Origin: Candidatus Meridianibacter frigidus | GTDB taxonomy: Bacteria > Vulcanimicrobiota > Vulcanimicrobiia > Vulcanimicrobiales > Vulcanimicrobiaceae | Assembly (NCBI GenBank): GCA_003243975.1 | Contig: QHBJ01000015.1 | Location: 1-64,000 of the forward strand | Reading direction: 5' to 3' | Length of the DNA: 64,000 nt | Shown here: one piece after another, positions 34,142-43,389 of the stretch | Position numbering within the stretch: the stretch's first letter is position 1 | Layout: each line of letters opens with the position of its first letter | Program-made: the position numbers and the translations under genes | Notes under the pieces: generated by a model | Seen by the model: only the letters and a program-made list of their open reading frames with translations | What the model was told of the DNA's origin: nothing | Database searches by the model: none

Positions 34142-36100
34142 ATGAAAAGCTCTGCCACGATCGAGGCGCTCTCCGAAGAGACTCGCCGTTTTCCGCCGCC
34201 CCCCGAGCTCGCCTCCGGCGCAAACGCCCGGCCCGGTATTTACGAAGAAGCAGAGCGAGACTATGAAGCGTTTTGGGCCTCATGGGCGCGCAAGCTTGAA
34301 TGGTCCAAGCCCTTTACAAAAACCTTGGAGTGGAATGAGCCGTTCGCCAAATGGTTCGGTGACGGCGAACTCAACGCATCCGTCAATGCCCTCGACCGCC
34401 ACGTGCGCGCGGGCCAAGGCGCGCGCGTCGCCTACTATTACGAAGGGGAGCCGGGAGATCGCCGCAGCATCAGCTACGCGCAACTGCTCGCTGAAGTCTG
34501 CCGCTTCGGAAACGCCCTGCGCAAGCTTGGCATCAAGAAGGGCGACCGCGTAGCGATCTACATGCCGATGATTCCCGAATTGCCGATCGCCATGCTGGCA
34601 TGCGCGCGCATCGGTGCAGCCCATTCCGTCATCTTCGGCGGCTTCTCTCCCGATTCGATCGTCGACCGCGTCAACGATTCGCAGTGCGTTGCGCTGGTGA
34701 CGGCCGATCAGGGCTGGCGGCGCGGCAAGAAAGTTTTGCTCAAGAATAACTGCGATGCTGCTATGAAAGCGACGCCGTCGGTTCGGACGTGCATCGTAGC
34801 ACGGCGCGTGGGCGACCCCGTACAGATGCAAGCGGGGCGCGACGTGTGGTGGCACGATATCGTGGCGGACTCGCCCATACAATGCGAGCCGGATCCGATG
34901 AATGCTGAAGATCTGCTATACTTACTCTATACGAGCGGCACCACCGCCAAACCAAAGGGCATCCAGCACACCACCGGTGGCTACCTTACCGGCGTGACGA
35001 TGACGCACAAGCTGGTGTTCGACCTCAAAGAGGATGACGTCTATTGGTGTGCCGCCGATATCGGCTGGGTCACCGGCCATTCATACATCGTTTATGGACC
35101 GTTGTGCAATGGCGCGACATCAATCATATACGAAGGCACGCCGGATTTTCCCGACAAGGACCGCCTGTGGGAGATCGTCGAGCGCTACAAGGTGAGCATT
35201 CTCTACACCGCACCCACGGCGATTCGCACATTCATGAAATGGGGCGCGCAGTATCCAGCCAAGCACGACCTTTCCTCGCTGCGTTTATTGGGATCGGTTG
35301 GCGAACCGATTAACCCCGAAGCGTGGATGTGGTACCGCGAGCACATCGGGCGCGGCCGATGTCCGGTTGTTGATACGTGGTGGCAGACCGAAACCGGCGC
35401 GATTATGATTGCTCCGCTGCCCGGGATCACGACTACGCTGCCGGGAAGCGCGACGCTTCCACTGCCGGGGATCGCCGCGGACGTGGTCAACGAGCAAGGC
35501 GAAAGCGTGCCGCCGGGGGGAGGCGGCTACGCCGTTCTCACGCGTCCTTGGCCCTCGATGTTGCGCGGCATCTGGGGCGATGAAGAACGCTACCGGCAAA
35601 CCTATTGGTCGAAGTTTGCGCACAAATATCTGGCGGGCGACGGCTGCCGGCGCGATGCCGAAGGCAACTACTGGTTCATGGGGCGCATCGACGACGTGAT
35701 GAACGTAAGCGGTCACCGCATCTCCACGACCGAAGTGGAGAGCGCGCTGATCGAGCATCCGAAAGTCGCCGAAGCCGCGGTCTGCGGCAAGCTGGACGGG
35801 ATGACGGGCCAAGCGATCTATGCGTTCGTCTCATTGCGCGGCGCCGAATCGGGAACCCCGGGGCTCGCCGATGAGTTGCGCGCCCACGTTGGGGAAAAAC
35901 TCGGCAAGTTTACGCAACCCAAATTCGTCACCTTCACGCAAGAACTGCCGAAAACGCGAAGCGGAAAAATCATGCGGCGCCTGCTACGCGATATCGCCGA
36001 AGGCCGAACGTTGGGAGACACGACGACGCTCGCCGACAGCACCGTGGTGAAAGAACTGCAAGAGCGCGCCGCGTCGGAAAGCGCACGCGACGAGGCTTAG
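34142..36100 (+). CDS. acsA: Acetyl-CoA synthetase (AMP-forming)
   Basis: Acs activates acetate to acetyl-CoA through acetyl-AMP. Motifs of the ANL superfamily are intact: YTSGTTAKPKGIQH (P-loop), VDTWWQTETGAIM (A5), GDGCRRDAEGNYWFMGRIDD (hinge) and the C-terminal TRSGKIMRRLLRD with the catalytic and regulatory Lys, which is acetylated in many bacteria. The length of 652 is standard. It is transcribed alone, with its stop overlapping the stop of the convergent nuclease gene. The AcuC-like deacetylase elsewhere in the window might act on it. Confidence 0.97.
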   Translation: MKSSATIEALSEETRRFPPPPELASGANARPGIYEEAERDYEAFWASWARKLEWSKPFTKTLEWNEPFAKWFGDGELNASVNALDRHVRAGQGARVAYYYEGEPGDRRSISYAQLLAEVCRFGNALRKLGIKKGDRVAIYMPMIPELPIAMLACARIGAAHSVIFGGFSPDSIVDRVNDSQCVALVTADQGWRRGKKVLLKNNCDAAMKATPSVRTCIVARRVGDPVQMQAGRDVWWHDIVADSPIQCEPDPMNAEDLLYLLYTSGTTAKPKGIQHTTGGYLTGVTMTHKLVFDLKEDDVYWCAADIGWVTGHSYIVYGPLCNGATSIIYEGTPDFPDKDRLWEIVERYKVSILYTAPTAIRTFMKWGAQYPAKHDLSSLRLLGSVGEPINPEAWMWYREHIGRGRCPVVDTWWQTETGAIMIAPLPGITTTLPGSATLPLPGIAADVVNEQGESVPPGGGGYAVLTRPWPSMLRGIWGDEERYRQTYWSKFAHKYLAGDGCRRDAEGNYWFMGRIDDVMNVSGHRISTTEVESALIEHPKVAEAAVCGKLDGMTGQAIYAFVSLRGAESGTPGLADELRAHVGEKLGKFTQPKFVTFTQELPKTRSGKIMRRLLRDIAEGRTLGDTTTLADSTVVKELQERAASESARDEA

Positions 36101-37107
36101 TCCCCGCCGAAGGCCTCCCGACTGGGAAGAATTCTCCCCTGCAGGATGTCCGCGACGTTGATCTCCGGGTACCCCACAGCGGCATTGGCACTCGAGGTCC
36201 AGGCCGCCACTACCAGGTCGCGCAATTCGCTCGCCCCGCGCGCGAGCTGTTGCTGCATGAAGTTCACGGCTTGCGGTGTGGCAAAACGGAACCCGCCGCT
36301 CTTCTCTAACTCGTACAGTGGCTCGGTCTGCGCGGAAGTCACGCGAAGATATGCTTGAATTTGCGCAATCACGCCGTGCGGAGAGCCGGGAGGCGCAGCG
36401 TTGCGCGAAACCAGATGCAGAACTGCGCTAAGCCGGGCGTGATCGCGCGTGAAGGCACCTTCGAACAGGCTGTGTAGACCACGCCTGCCGGTGTAGTGGC
36501 GCGGATTAGGGTAGCGCCCCCAACCATTATAGTGGACCGTAACGTGCAACGGCTGGCTGCCATCCCCCACGTAGTGGCCCCAAACTCCAACGTCGCGCAA
36601 CGTCAACATTTCCCTCAACGCCCGGTCTCGAGCGAACCACGCTCGATCCCGGGCTCCAGCATGCACGGATAAGTAATTATCTGCGCGCCAGTACGCCAGA
36701 TCTTTGCGCACTTGCTGCCACCCATCGATGATGGAGTACGGGAGGAACCCTTGACGGTACTCGTCGGTTCCGGCACTATCGAGCGCCGCGTCGTACGCTT
36801 CCCGGCTCCCAGGTAGGGCGCCCAGAGGAATAGCGCCCGCAATCGTGCCGCCATCGTCGACGTCGACGTAGTGCCCTGGATCGCTGTCGGGGTCGTGCGG
36901 ACGTCCCGAACCTTTGCTGCGGTCCAGTTCCGGACCGAGAGCGCTTACTTCATCGATCGCGACCTGCGCGCGTAGAAAACTCGGCACGGATGCAGGCAAC
37001 GCGAGCATTGCCGCCCGATTGATAATGAGGTGGCCCGTCGTTCCCCATGCGAACGCCGGAGCGCCCTGCAACGCGAACAGCAATGCGAACGCAGCAATCT
37101 TACGCAA
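36097..37107 (-). CDS. S1/P1 nuclease family protein, secreted
   Basis: S1/P1 enzymes are trinuclear-zinc phosphodiesterases, either nucleases or phospholipase C-like. A signal peptide (RKIAAFALLFALQGAPAFA) precedes the mature N-terminal Trp in WGTTGHLIINRAA; this Trp and the next His are zinc ligands in the family. Further ligands are visible in DPDSDPGHYVDVDD and WGHYVGDGSQPLHVTVHYN. The start is a TTG at 37107 or 37110, overlapping the end of the helicase gene. Length is about 335 residues. It ends the add-dtxR-rhomboid-helicase run. Confidence 0.82.
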   Translation of the reverse strand: MRKIAAFALLFALQGAPAFAWGTTGHLIINRAAMLALPASVPSFLRAQVAIDEVSALGPELDRSKGSGRPHDPDSDPGHYVDVDDGGTIAGAIPLGALPGSREAYDAALDSAGTDEYRQGFLPYSIIDGWQQVRKDLAYWRADNYLSVHAGARDRAWFARDRALREMLTLRDVGVWGHYVGDGSQPLHVTVHYNGWGRYPNPRHYTGRRGLHSLFEGAFTRDHARLSAVLHLVSRNAAPPGSPHGVIAQIQAYLRVTSAQTEPLYELEKSGGFRFATPQAVNFMQQQLARGASELRDLVVAAWTSSANAAVGYPEINVADILQGRILPSREAFGGD

Positions 37108-38995
37108 CAAAAAAATCGCCGAGCTCGTCGAGATCGTCGATCGAACGCGCGGGTGGCAGCGCATCCAAAATAACCTGGCCGTATCGCGAAGAGGCGGCCC
37201 GTCCGTCCAAGATCGCCACCAGTCCATGGTCGGACTTGGAGCGGATCAATCGCCCGAACCCCTGTTTAAGACGGACGATGGCGCTGGGGATCATGTAGCT
37301 TTCAAATGCGTTCTGCCCGCGCGATTCGATCGCTTGCATCTTAGCAGCAACTAGCGGATCGCCCGGAGACGGAAATGGCAAGCGGTCGATGATGACGCAC
37401 GAAAGCTGCTCGCCGACCACGTCGATGCCTTCCCAAAACGTGCCCGTGCCGAAGAGCACGGCGTTTTTCGTCTTGCGAAACCATTCGAGCAACTGTTTAC
37501 GTGGCATCTCGCCTTGCAGTTTGGCTGGAAAGGCAATCCGCTCACGTAAGAGCGCGTAGACTTCGCGCAGCCGCGCGTGCGAAGTGAACAGCACGAAAGC
37601 GCGTCCTCGCGTGCGGTCCAAACACTCCTCGATAAGCGGGGCGGCGAGCTTCGCGAAATTCGGCAGCTTCGGATTCATGTGTGCGGGCGCAACGAATAGC
37701 CGCGCCTGGACGGGATATTCAAAGGGTGAAGAAGCCAGCAGTTCTTGCGCCTCCCCCACGCCTAGCGAACGTCGCAAAAATTCGAAGGAGTCGCCGTTGG
37801 CAATGGTCGCGCTCGTAAGCACGACGCTCTGCACGCGGTCGAACAGCGTCGCGCGCAGGAAATCGGAAACCTCGAATGGTGCGCTGTTGATCTCGTAGCG
37901 CGCGTCGGCTTCCGACCGCTCGACCCAAGCGATACTTTGATCTTGCGGCGAGCGGGCCCGTTCGATAGCGGAAATGTGCGCCAGAACTGCACGCATGGCC
38001 AAGTCGCGCCGGCGCTCGGCTTCTGCCTCGTTCTCCGGCACGTGGCGCAACGCCGAGTGCCAGTTAGCGTACAGCCAATTCTCCAAGCGATAGAACGTGT
38101 CGCGCATGGCCTCCAGCGCAAGCGGCGCTGCTTCATTGGCGGCCAGCGGGTAACGTTCGCCGGGTACGCGCGCGAGCGCCGATTCCAGCTCCCGCAAACG
38201 CTCGTCGAGTTCCAATTCGAAGTGAGCGGGAACGCTGTACGTGCGGTTCAGCTTGCGCATCATACGCCCGACGGTCGCTTTCGAGAGAGTCGCCGTGAGC
38301 GCAGCCGTCGCCCAGCGCTCAGCTTGGTGCGCTTCATCCAACACAACCAAGTCATACGGCGGTAGCAGTCCGCCGCCCATCGCCAAATCCAGAAAGAGCA
38401 ACGCGTGATTGACAACGATCAGGTCGGCGTACTTGGCCTCGTCCCGCTTGCGAAAGAAGAAACAATCGCGAAAGTGTTCGCAGAACTCGCCGACGCAATC
38501 GTCCGCATCCGCGTCCAGCGCCTCCCACTCGTTGGCGGGCGAGTTAAAAGGGAGCTCGCTGCGGTCGCCGCTTTCGGTACGAACCCCCCAATCCCAGATG
38601 CGCTGCATCGTAACGCTTGAGGCCAGCAAACGGTCGGCGCGCTGACGTTCAAATTTTTGCTTGCAAAGATAGTGATTGCGTCCTTTGACCAAACAAACGC
38701 GCGCGCGGAGGTCGAGCGCGCGCAGCACGAGGGGAATGTCCTTGTGGTACAGTTGCTCCTGCAGCGCGATCGTTCCGGTGGAGATGACGACCTTCTTGCC
38801 GCTGCGCATCGCCGGAACCAGGTATGCGAGCGACTTACCGACGCCCGTACCCGCCTCGACGATCGTGTGCATGCCTTCCAAGAAACCGCGCTCGATCAGT
38901 TGTGCCATCTGCACTTGACCTGGCCGCGCCTCGAAGCCGGCAAGGGCGGCCGCAATGGGGCCGCCGCCGCCAAAGACCTCATCGATGGCAGTCAT
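37100..38995 (-). CDS. DinG/XPD-family ATP-dependent DNA helicase
   Basis: A superfamily 2 helicase with Walker A AGTGVGKS near residue 50, the DEAH box in LVVLDEAHQAE, and helicase motifs V/VI in GTGTFWEGIDV and QGFGRLIRS. Four cysteines between motifs I and II (CLVKGRNHYLC and CVGEFCEHFRDC) would hold the 4Fe-4S cluster typical of DinG/XPD proteins. It probably unwinds DNA 5' to 3', acting on R-loops or damaged DNA. Length is 631 residues. It overlaps the rhomboid gene by four bases. Confidence 0.93.
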   Translation of the reverse strand: MTAIDEVFGGGGPIAAALAGFEARPGQVQMAQLIERGFLEGMHTIVEAGTGVGKSLAYLVPAMRSGKKVVISTGTIALQEQLYHKDIPLVLRALDLRARVCLVKGRNHYLCKQKFERQRADRLLASSVTMQRIWDWGVRTESGDRSELPFNSPANEWEALDADADDCVGEFCEHFRDCFFFRKRDEAKYADLIVVNHALLFLDLAMGGGLLPPYDLVVLDEAHQAERWATAALTATLSKATVGRMMRKLNRTYSVPAHFELELDERLRELESALARVPGERYPLAANEAAPLALEAMRDTFYRLENWLYANWHSALRHVPENEAEAERRRDLAMRAVLAHISAIERARSPQDQSIAWVERSEADARYEINSAPFEVSDFLRATLFDRVQSVVLTSATIANGDSFEFLRRSLGVGEAQELLASSPFEYPVQARLFVAPAHMNPKLPNFAKLAAPLIEECLDRTRGRAFVLFTSHARLREVYALLRERIAFPAKLQGEMPRKQLLEWFRKTKNAVLFGTGTFWEGIDVVGEQLSCVIIDRLPFPSPGDPLVAAKMQAIESRGQNAFESYMIPSAIVRLKQGFGRLIRSKSDHGLVAILDGRAASSRYGQVILDALPPARSIDDLDELGDFFVA

Positions 38996-39627
38996 CGCGT
39001 TTCGATATGAGATTCGAGTTGCTCTCCCGTGTTTGCGTCGACGACGTACGCCCGGACTGGGCGGGGCGGGAAGAACGTCGCGTATGTGAAGATGAAGCCG
39101 ACGATCAATCCTGCAATATGGGCTTCCTTGGAGATAAACGAAAGCGTGAAAGTGATGATCAAGTTCAGCACGAGGATGCCGATGTTGGCCTTGATCAGCT
39201 TCATGCCGGCCGGCCCGTATTTGAATCCGATGGCAAAGAGTGCGCCGAAAAGACCGAAGATAGCTCCGCTGGCACCTAACGTTGGCACCAGCGGTTGAGA
39301 AAAAAAGACGACGCCGAAACTGGCGCCGATGAGAGAAATAAAGTAAATCAGAAACATGCGCGTCGAGCCGACAGTCCGTTCGATGAAACGGCCCAGCGCC
39401 GCCAGCGAAATCATATTGACCGCGACGTGGATCAGACTGCCGTGCATGAAACCGCAGGTGATCATCCGGTAGTATTCATGGTTCACCTTGACGTCAACCG
39501 GAGCAAGAATATAATTTACGATCGGCGAGGAAGAGGAAATCTGCCCGCTGAGCGCGCCGCCTCCCGTTACTGCGAGTTCCCAAAGAAATGCAAGGACGTT
39601 GAGCAGAATGAGAAGGTTGGTTATCAT
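38992..39627 (-). CDS. Rhomboid intramembrane serine protease
   Basis: A 211-residue membrane protein with six helices. The catalytic Ser sits in LGASGAIFGLFG (GxSG) and the catalytic His in EAHIAGLIVGF; the HVAVNMISLAALG segment in TM2 is also typical. Rhomboids cleave transmembrane segments of other proteins within the bilayer. The start overlaps the dtxR stop (ATGA) and the gene continues into the helicase. The substrate is unknown. Confidence 0.93.
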   Translation of the reverse strand: MITNLLILLNVLAFLWELAVTGGGALSGQISSSSPIVNYILAPVDVKVNHEYYRMITCGFMHGSLIHVAVNMISLAALGRFIERTVGSTRMFLIYFISLIGASFGVVFFSQPLVPTLGASGAIFGLFGALFAIGFKYGPAGMKLIKANIGILVLNLIITFTLSFISKEAHIAGLIVGFIFTYATFFPPRPVRAYVVDANTGEQLESHIETR

Positions 39628-40289
39628 TCGATAACGATTACCATTCGCGCAAGTTCCAACGAGATCGCATGCTCTTGGCCCTCGATTTCAATGGAAACCG
39701 GGCCTCCGAGCGGCGCCTTCGGGCCAACGCGAACCCTTGCACCGGGACGCAATCCTATCTCATCTAAGTAACGCAAGATTTCGGGAACCTCTTCGGTAAC
39801 GCCGTGCACGACCGCACAGCTATCGCTCTCCAGCTGCGCCAGCGGAACTCCCGGACGATGCGGCTCGGAAAGATCCAAAGGTGGAATAGGGTGACCGTGG
39901 GGACACGTCTTGGGGTCATTGAGGACGCGCACCAACTGCTCTTCGACGCGCGCGGAGATCGCATGCTCGAGCATGCATGCCTCGGAGTGCACTTGGTCCC
40001 ACGGCATGCCCAAAACGTCGGTGAGCAAGCGCTCGGCCAAGCGATGGCGGCGAATGACGCGCACGGCGACTTCCAAACCAGTGCGGGTAAGCTTGGCTTC
40101 GCCGCGGGCTTTGTGTTCGACGTAACCATCGTTGGCGAGCTTCTTGATCATCGCGGACGCCGACGCAGGCGATACGCCGAGCTCGGAAGCAAGCCCGGAT
40201 GTCGTTACGCCCGGGCCTTCGCGCTCCAGACGATAAACCGCCTCGAGATACTCTTCGATGGATTCCGCGAAGTGCGTGTGGCCCGGCAT
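39624..40289 (-). CDS. DtxR/IdeR-family metal-dependent transcriptional regulator
   Basis: A 221-residue repressor: N-terminal winged helix-turn-helix (EEYLEAVYRLE...VSPASASAMIKKLANDGYV), dimerization and metal-binding domain, and a C-terminal SH3/FeoA-like domain. The site EACMLEH matches the Cys/Glu/His ligand set of iron-sensing DtxR and IdeR rather than the Glu variant of MntR, so iron is the likely co-repressor. The start is ATG 40289. It is embedded in an operon after add. Its likely target in the window is the TTAGG/CCTAA palindrome at 13364-13381. Confidence 0.92.
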   Translation of the reverse strand: MPGHTHFAESIEEYLEAVYRLEREGPGVTTSGLASELGVSPASASAMIKKLANDGYVEHKARGEAKLTRTGLEVAVRVIRRHRLAERLLTDVLGMPWDQVHSEACMLEHAISARVEEQLVRVLNDPKTCPHGHPIPPLDLSEPHRPGVPLAQLESDSCAVVHGVTEEVPEILRYLDEIGLRPGARVRVGPKAPLGGPVSIEIEGQEHAISLELARMVIVIE

Positions 40290-40296
40290 CGAGCCA

Positions 40297-41340
40297 TTAG
40301 GTTCGACGTTCGGCGAGCAGTTCCGCGCATGCTGCGTCAAAGCGCCGGTACAAGCCGGCTTTGAGTCCGTCGGATGCAAAGCTGGCATCAATCGCGCTGC
40401 GCGCAATTTGCAACGCCGCCTCCAGCCCGAGCTGGTTTTCGGCAAAGAGGTATTCTTGCGTTATGTCGGTGCCGAAGATCGCCGGATCGTCGCTGTCGAC
40501 GCAGACCACCACGCCGGCCTCATACAATTTGCGCAGCGGCTGCTCGCCATCGCGCGCGACCACTCCGGTGCGCAGGTTTGAGGTCGGGCAGACTTCCAGC
40601 GGGACTTTTCGGGCTGCCAACTCCGCCACGAGTTGAGCGTCCTCGATGGCTCGCACGCCATGCCCAATCCGTTCCGCATGCAGATGATTGAGTGCATCGC
40701 GCACGCTTTGTGCACCCGCGGCTTCACCGGCATGGGCGACGCAGCGCAGACCGGCGTCCCTCGCGTACGCGAAGGCATCAACGAAGAGTTGGGCTGGAAA
40801 ATTCGCTTCGTCCCCTCCCAGCCCGATTCCGATGACTCCATGCTCTTGCAGGCCCGCGGCCAGCTGCGCAGTTTCCATGGCGCGGACAGACCCAAAGTTG
40901 CGCGTGAGGTCGCAGATGAACCGCATGCGAAGGCCACTATGCCCTTCGATTGCTTCTGCGCGATCGTAGAGCCGCGCTATCGTCGCCCGTATATCGAGAT
41001 CCCGGTGAAAAAAGCTCCAAACCGACGGAGAGAGGAAAAGTTCGGCATACATAACGTTGTGCGCGATCGCGTCTTGCGCATACTCCTCAAGAATGCGAAC
41101 GTAATCGGCGGTGTCGCGAAGCGATCGCGAGAGGGCGGCAAACTTGAAGAGAAACTCGCCCATATTCGCAAAGCGGTATACGTCGGCGGGCGCAACGTCA
41201 CGAAATCCAGTTTCTTGGTAGTCGGTCGATACGCCGGAGCGCCGCGCCAATTCGACGAAGGTCGAAGCGGGAGTGGTGCCCTCCAGGTGGCAGTGCAGTT
41301 GGACTTTGGGCAGCCGGCGCAGGAGTTCAGGCGTGGTCAT
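40297..41340 (-). CDS. add: Adenosine deaminase family protein
   Basis: Adenosine deaminases hydrolyse adenosine (or adenine, futalosine and related purines) with a zinc in a TIM barrel. Motifs: LPKVQLHCHLEGT (HxH), the Glu region GIGLGGDEANFP, HAGEAAGAQSV, ERIGHGVRAI, CPTSNLRTGV and the zinc Asp pair in VCVDSDDPAIFGT. The length of 347 is typical. It might use adenosine released by AhcY. It is the first gene of a five-gene minus-strand run and is divergent from tRNA-fMet. Substrate choice between adenosine and aminodeoxyfutalosine cannot be read directly. Confidence 0.9.
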   Translation of the reverse strand: MTTPELLRRLPKVQLHCHLEGTTPASTFVELARRSGVSTDYQETGFRDVAPADVYRFANMGEFLFKFAALSRSLRDTADYVRILEEYAQDAIAHNVMYAELFLSPSVWSFFHRDLDIRATIARLYDRAEAIEGHSGLRMRFICDLTRNFGSVRAMETAQLAAGLQEHGVIGIGLGGDEANFPAQLFVDAFAYARDAGLRCVAHAGEAAGAQSVRDALNHLHAERIGHGVRAIEDAQLVAELAARKVPLEVCPTSNLRTGVVARDGEQPLRKLYEAGVVVCVDSDDPAIFGTDITQEYLFAENQLGLEAALQIARSAIDASFASDGLKAGLYRRFDAACAELLAERRT

Positions 41341-41361
41341 CGCGTATAGAGAGGGTCGCAT

Positions 41362-41438
<77 letters not shown>

Positions 41439-41442
41439 AATA

Positions 41443-41483
41443 CAGGTCCAAGAACTCGAAAGTTTCTGGGCCTGTTTCTTTTT
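41443..41483 (+). terminator. Intrinsic terminator of tRNA-fMet
   Basis: CAGG.CCA.GAACT pairs imperfectly with AGTTTC.TGG.CCTG around a CGAA loop, followed by TTTCTTTTT. It lies directly after the tRNA CCA end. Confidence 0.85.
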
Positions 41484-41559
41484 CAGACCCACACAGCAGC
41501 CGCGGCGCCGGCACAAGACGGACGGCAGATTCGGTGACGGTGTCGAATAATAGCTGAAC

Positions 41560-41862
41560 GTGCAAATCGACAAGGACGCGCTTCTTAAGGCGCTAGCGAA
41601 AAAGTATATCTGGTGGAAGTCCCCGGATGAGTCGGTTTTGGATGAGCGCCGGCTTGTGGCGCAAATCATGAACATCGGCAACTTTGAGGACGTCCGCACG
41701 ATAGCACAAGCATTCGGCGAGAAGCTATTTGCCGACGCACTCAAATCCGCCGAAGCCGGGTGGTTCTCGCCGCGTTCGTGGACGTACTGGCATTATCGCT
41801 GCGGCCTCACTCCACCAGCTTCACCGCCCCCGCCGATGCCGGCACGCAATTTCACTCGATGA
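41560..41862 (+). CDS. Antitoxin-like partner of AbiEii nucleotidyltransferase
   Basis: A 100-residue protein starting with GTG (MQIDKDALLKALAKKYIWW). This family (KKYIWWKSPDE...VAQIMNIGNFEDV...WSYWHYRLGL-like) is regularly found directly upstream of AbiEii/AbiGii-type nucleotidyltransferases, where it presumably acts as the antitoxin or regulator. The ATGA overlap with the next gene supports that pairing. No DNA-binding motif is obvious. Confidence 0.75.
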   Translation: MQIDKDALLKALAKKYIWWKSPDESVLDERRLVAQIMNIGNFEDVRTIAQAFGEKLFADALKSAEAGWFSPRSWTYWHYRCGLTPPASPPPPMPARNFTR

Positions 41863-42518
41863 CGTTTAAGCCAAGATTCGATCAACTTCCCGCTTCGCAG
41901 CGAGATTTGTGGCCGGAGCTCGCGGCCACAGTTAGAAGCGGCTTCGTGCTCTATGGCGGGACGGCGCTAACGCTGCGCCTCGGTCACCGAGCTTCCATCG
42001 ACTTCGACTTCTTCACCGAAGAGGCGCTCGACAAGCGAGCACTGCTGACTGATATTCCCATTCTGAGTACGAGCCAAGTCATTCAGGATACCCCCGATTC
42101 GTTCGCCGCGCTTGCGCCATCCGGTGATCAAACGGTCAAACTTTCGTTCTTCGGGTCCATCGGTTTCGGTCGGGTCGGCGAGCCCGAACTTACCGAGGAT
42201 GGGGTTTGCATGGTAGCTTCGCTTCTGGACCTTTACGCAACTAAGTTGAAAGTTCTACTGCAACGAGCCGAATCGAAAGACTACCGCGACATGATTGCGT
42301 TGCTGCAAAGTGGTGTCTCGCTAGAACAAGGGCTCGCAGCCGCCCAGGCCCTTTATGGCAAACAATTTCAACCTGCAGAATCACTCAAGGCAATGACGTT
42401 CTTTGGGGACGGAGACCTTGGAACTCTCTCCGACAAGGAAAGACGACGCCTTATCGAAGCCGCGATGACAATCAAGTCGATCGGGCACATGGACACGATT
42501 TCTCAACGGCTATCGTGA
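41859..42518 (+). CDS. AbiEii/AbiGii-type nucleotidyltransferase toxin
   Basis: A 219-residue MNT-fold protein: VLYGGTALTLRLGHRASIDFDFF contains the GG(T/S) signature and the acidic DFDFF pair expected to bind metal and nucleotide. AbiEii toxins transfer nucleotides onto tRNA or other targets and are neutralised by a partner gene (type IV toxin-antitoxin, phage defence). The C-terminal part (DLYATKLKVLLQRAESKDYRDMIALL) is typical of the family. It overlaps its upstream partner by four bases and runs into the tail of a truncated arsC on the other strand. Confidence 0.85.
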   Translation: MTFKPRFDQLPASQRDLWPELAATVRSGFVLYGGTALTLRLGHRASIDFDFFTEEALDKRALLTDIPILSTSQVIQDTPDSFAALAPSGDQTVKLSFFGSIGFGRVGEPELTEDGVCMVASLLDLYATKLKVLLQRAESKDYRDMIALLQSGVSLEQGLAAAQALYGKQFQPAESLKAMTFFGDGDLGTLSDKERRRLIEAAMTIKSIGHMDTISQRLS

Positions 42519-42698
42519 GCGCGGCCATCTAAAGACTTGGAATCGGCTCCCCCCGACCAAATCGGAGTAGTCAACTGCGACGCTTCCTGCCGAAGCAACC
42601 TCTATTGCATCTCCCGCAAACTGCCTCAGGTATGCCTCGGCCATCTGGCTGCGCCCCGTGTTGTGCTTGCAGACGAAAAGAATGAGGGGCTTGGGCAT
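42510..42698 (-). pseudogene. arsC: Arsenate reductase (LMW-phosphatase type), truncated
   Basis: The first ~37 residues match thioredoxin-coupled ArsC: LILFVCKHNTGRSQMAEAYL contains the CX5R P-loop. After EVASAG the similarity stops and about 25 unrelated residues lead to a stop, whereas the family needs about 130-140. The catalytic second and third cysteines are therefore missing. The break faces the AbiEii module, suggesting that a deletion or insertion removed the rest. It starts by TAATG overlap with the aquaporin gene. Confidence 0.82.
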
Positions 42699-43389
42699 TA
42701 GGGATCTGCGCGCGGCAGGAGCATTCGCATCGCCTGGGTTCGCATGTTGGGTACGAGCCACGCAAATAGTGCGGTTGCGCAGAGTGCGCCCAGAATCTGT
42801 GCCACTGTAAACGGAGCCACATCGAGCGGGCGGATTCCGGAGAAAGTATCGGTGAGCGAACGGGCGATCGTTACGGCGGGGTTCGCAAAGGATGTGGAAG
42901 CGGTAAACCAGTACGCGGCCACGATATAAGCCGCTACCGTGAACGGCACGAGCGAGGAACGGTAACGAATCGTTCCCCAAATGACCGCGAGCAGGCCGAA
43001 GGTGGCGACGAACTCCGCGAACCACTGGGCTGCACCGCTGCGAACGTGATGCGATACAAAAACCAGCGGAAGTCCGAACATGGCATGGGCCGCGAAAACT
43101 CCGGCGAGCGCACCACTGATTTGGACGAAGACGTATGCTACCGCAAGCGGCCAGGAGAGACCGCCTTCAATAGCATCGCAAATACTCACCACCGGATTAA
43201 AATGGCCCCCTGAAATCGGGCCGAAAATCACGATATACAGAGCAACATTCCGCCGGTTGCTAGCGAGTTGGCCAGCAACGCTACGCCCAAATTTCCACCG
43301 CTCAAGCGCTGCGCCATAATGCCGGAACCCACGATGGCCGCCAACAGGAACGCGGTTCCGAGAAACTCGGCGGCGACTTTCTTTAGCAA
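42698..43389 (-). pseudogene. MIP-family aquaporin (AqpS-like), frameshifted
   Basis: Aquaglyceroporins in ars operons let arsenite cross the membrane. Both NPA-type boxes are present (GGHFNPVVSI and SFANPAVTI) in one frame. The N-terminal helix (VAAEFLGTAFLLAAIVGSGIM, from a TTG at 43389 overlapping the arsI stop) is in another frame. The two halves are joined by a one-base slip near 43235-43245 (GMLL / LYIVIFGPISGG). As written the protein cannot be made whole. This may be real decay, given the truncated arsC next door, or an assembly error. Confidence 0.78.
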
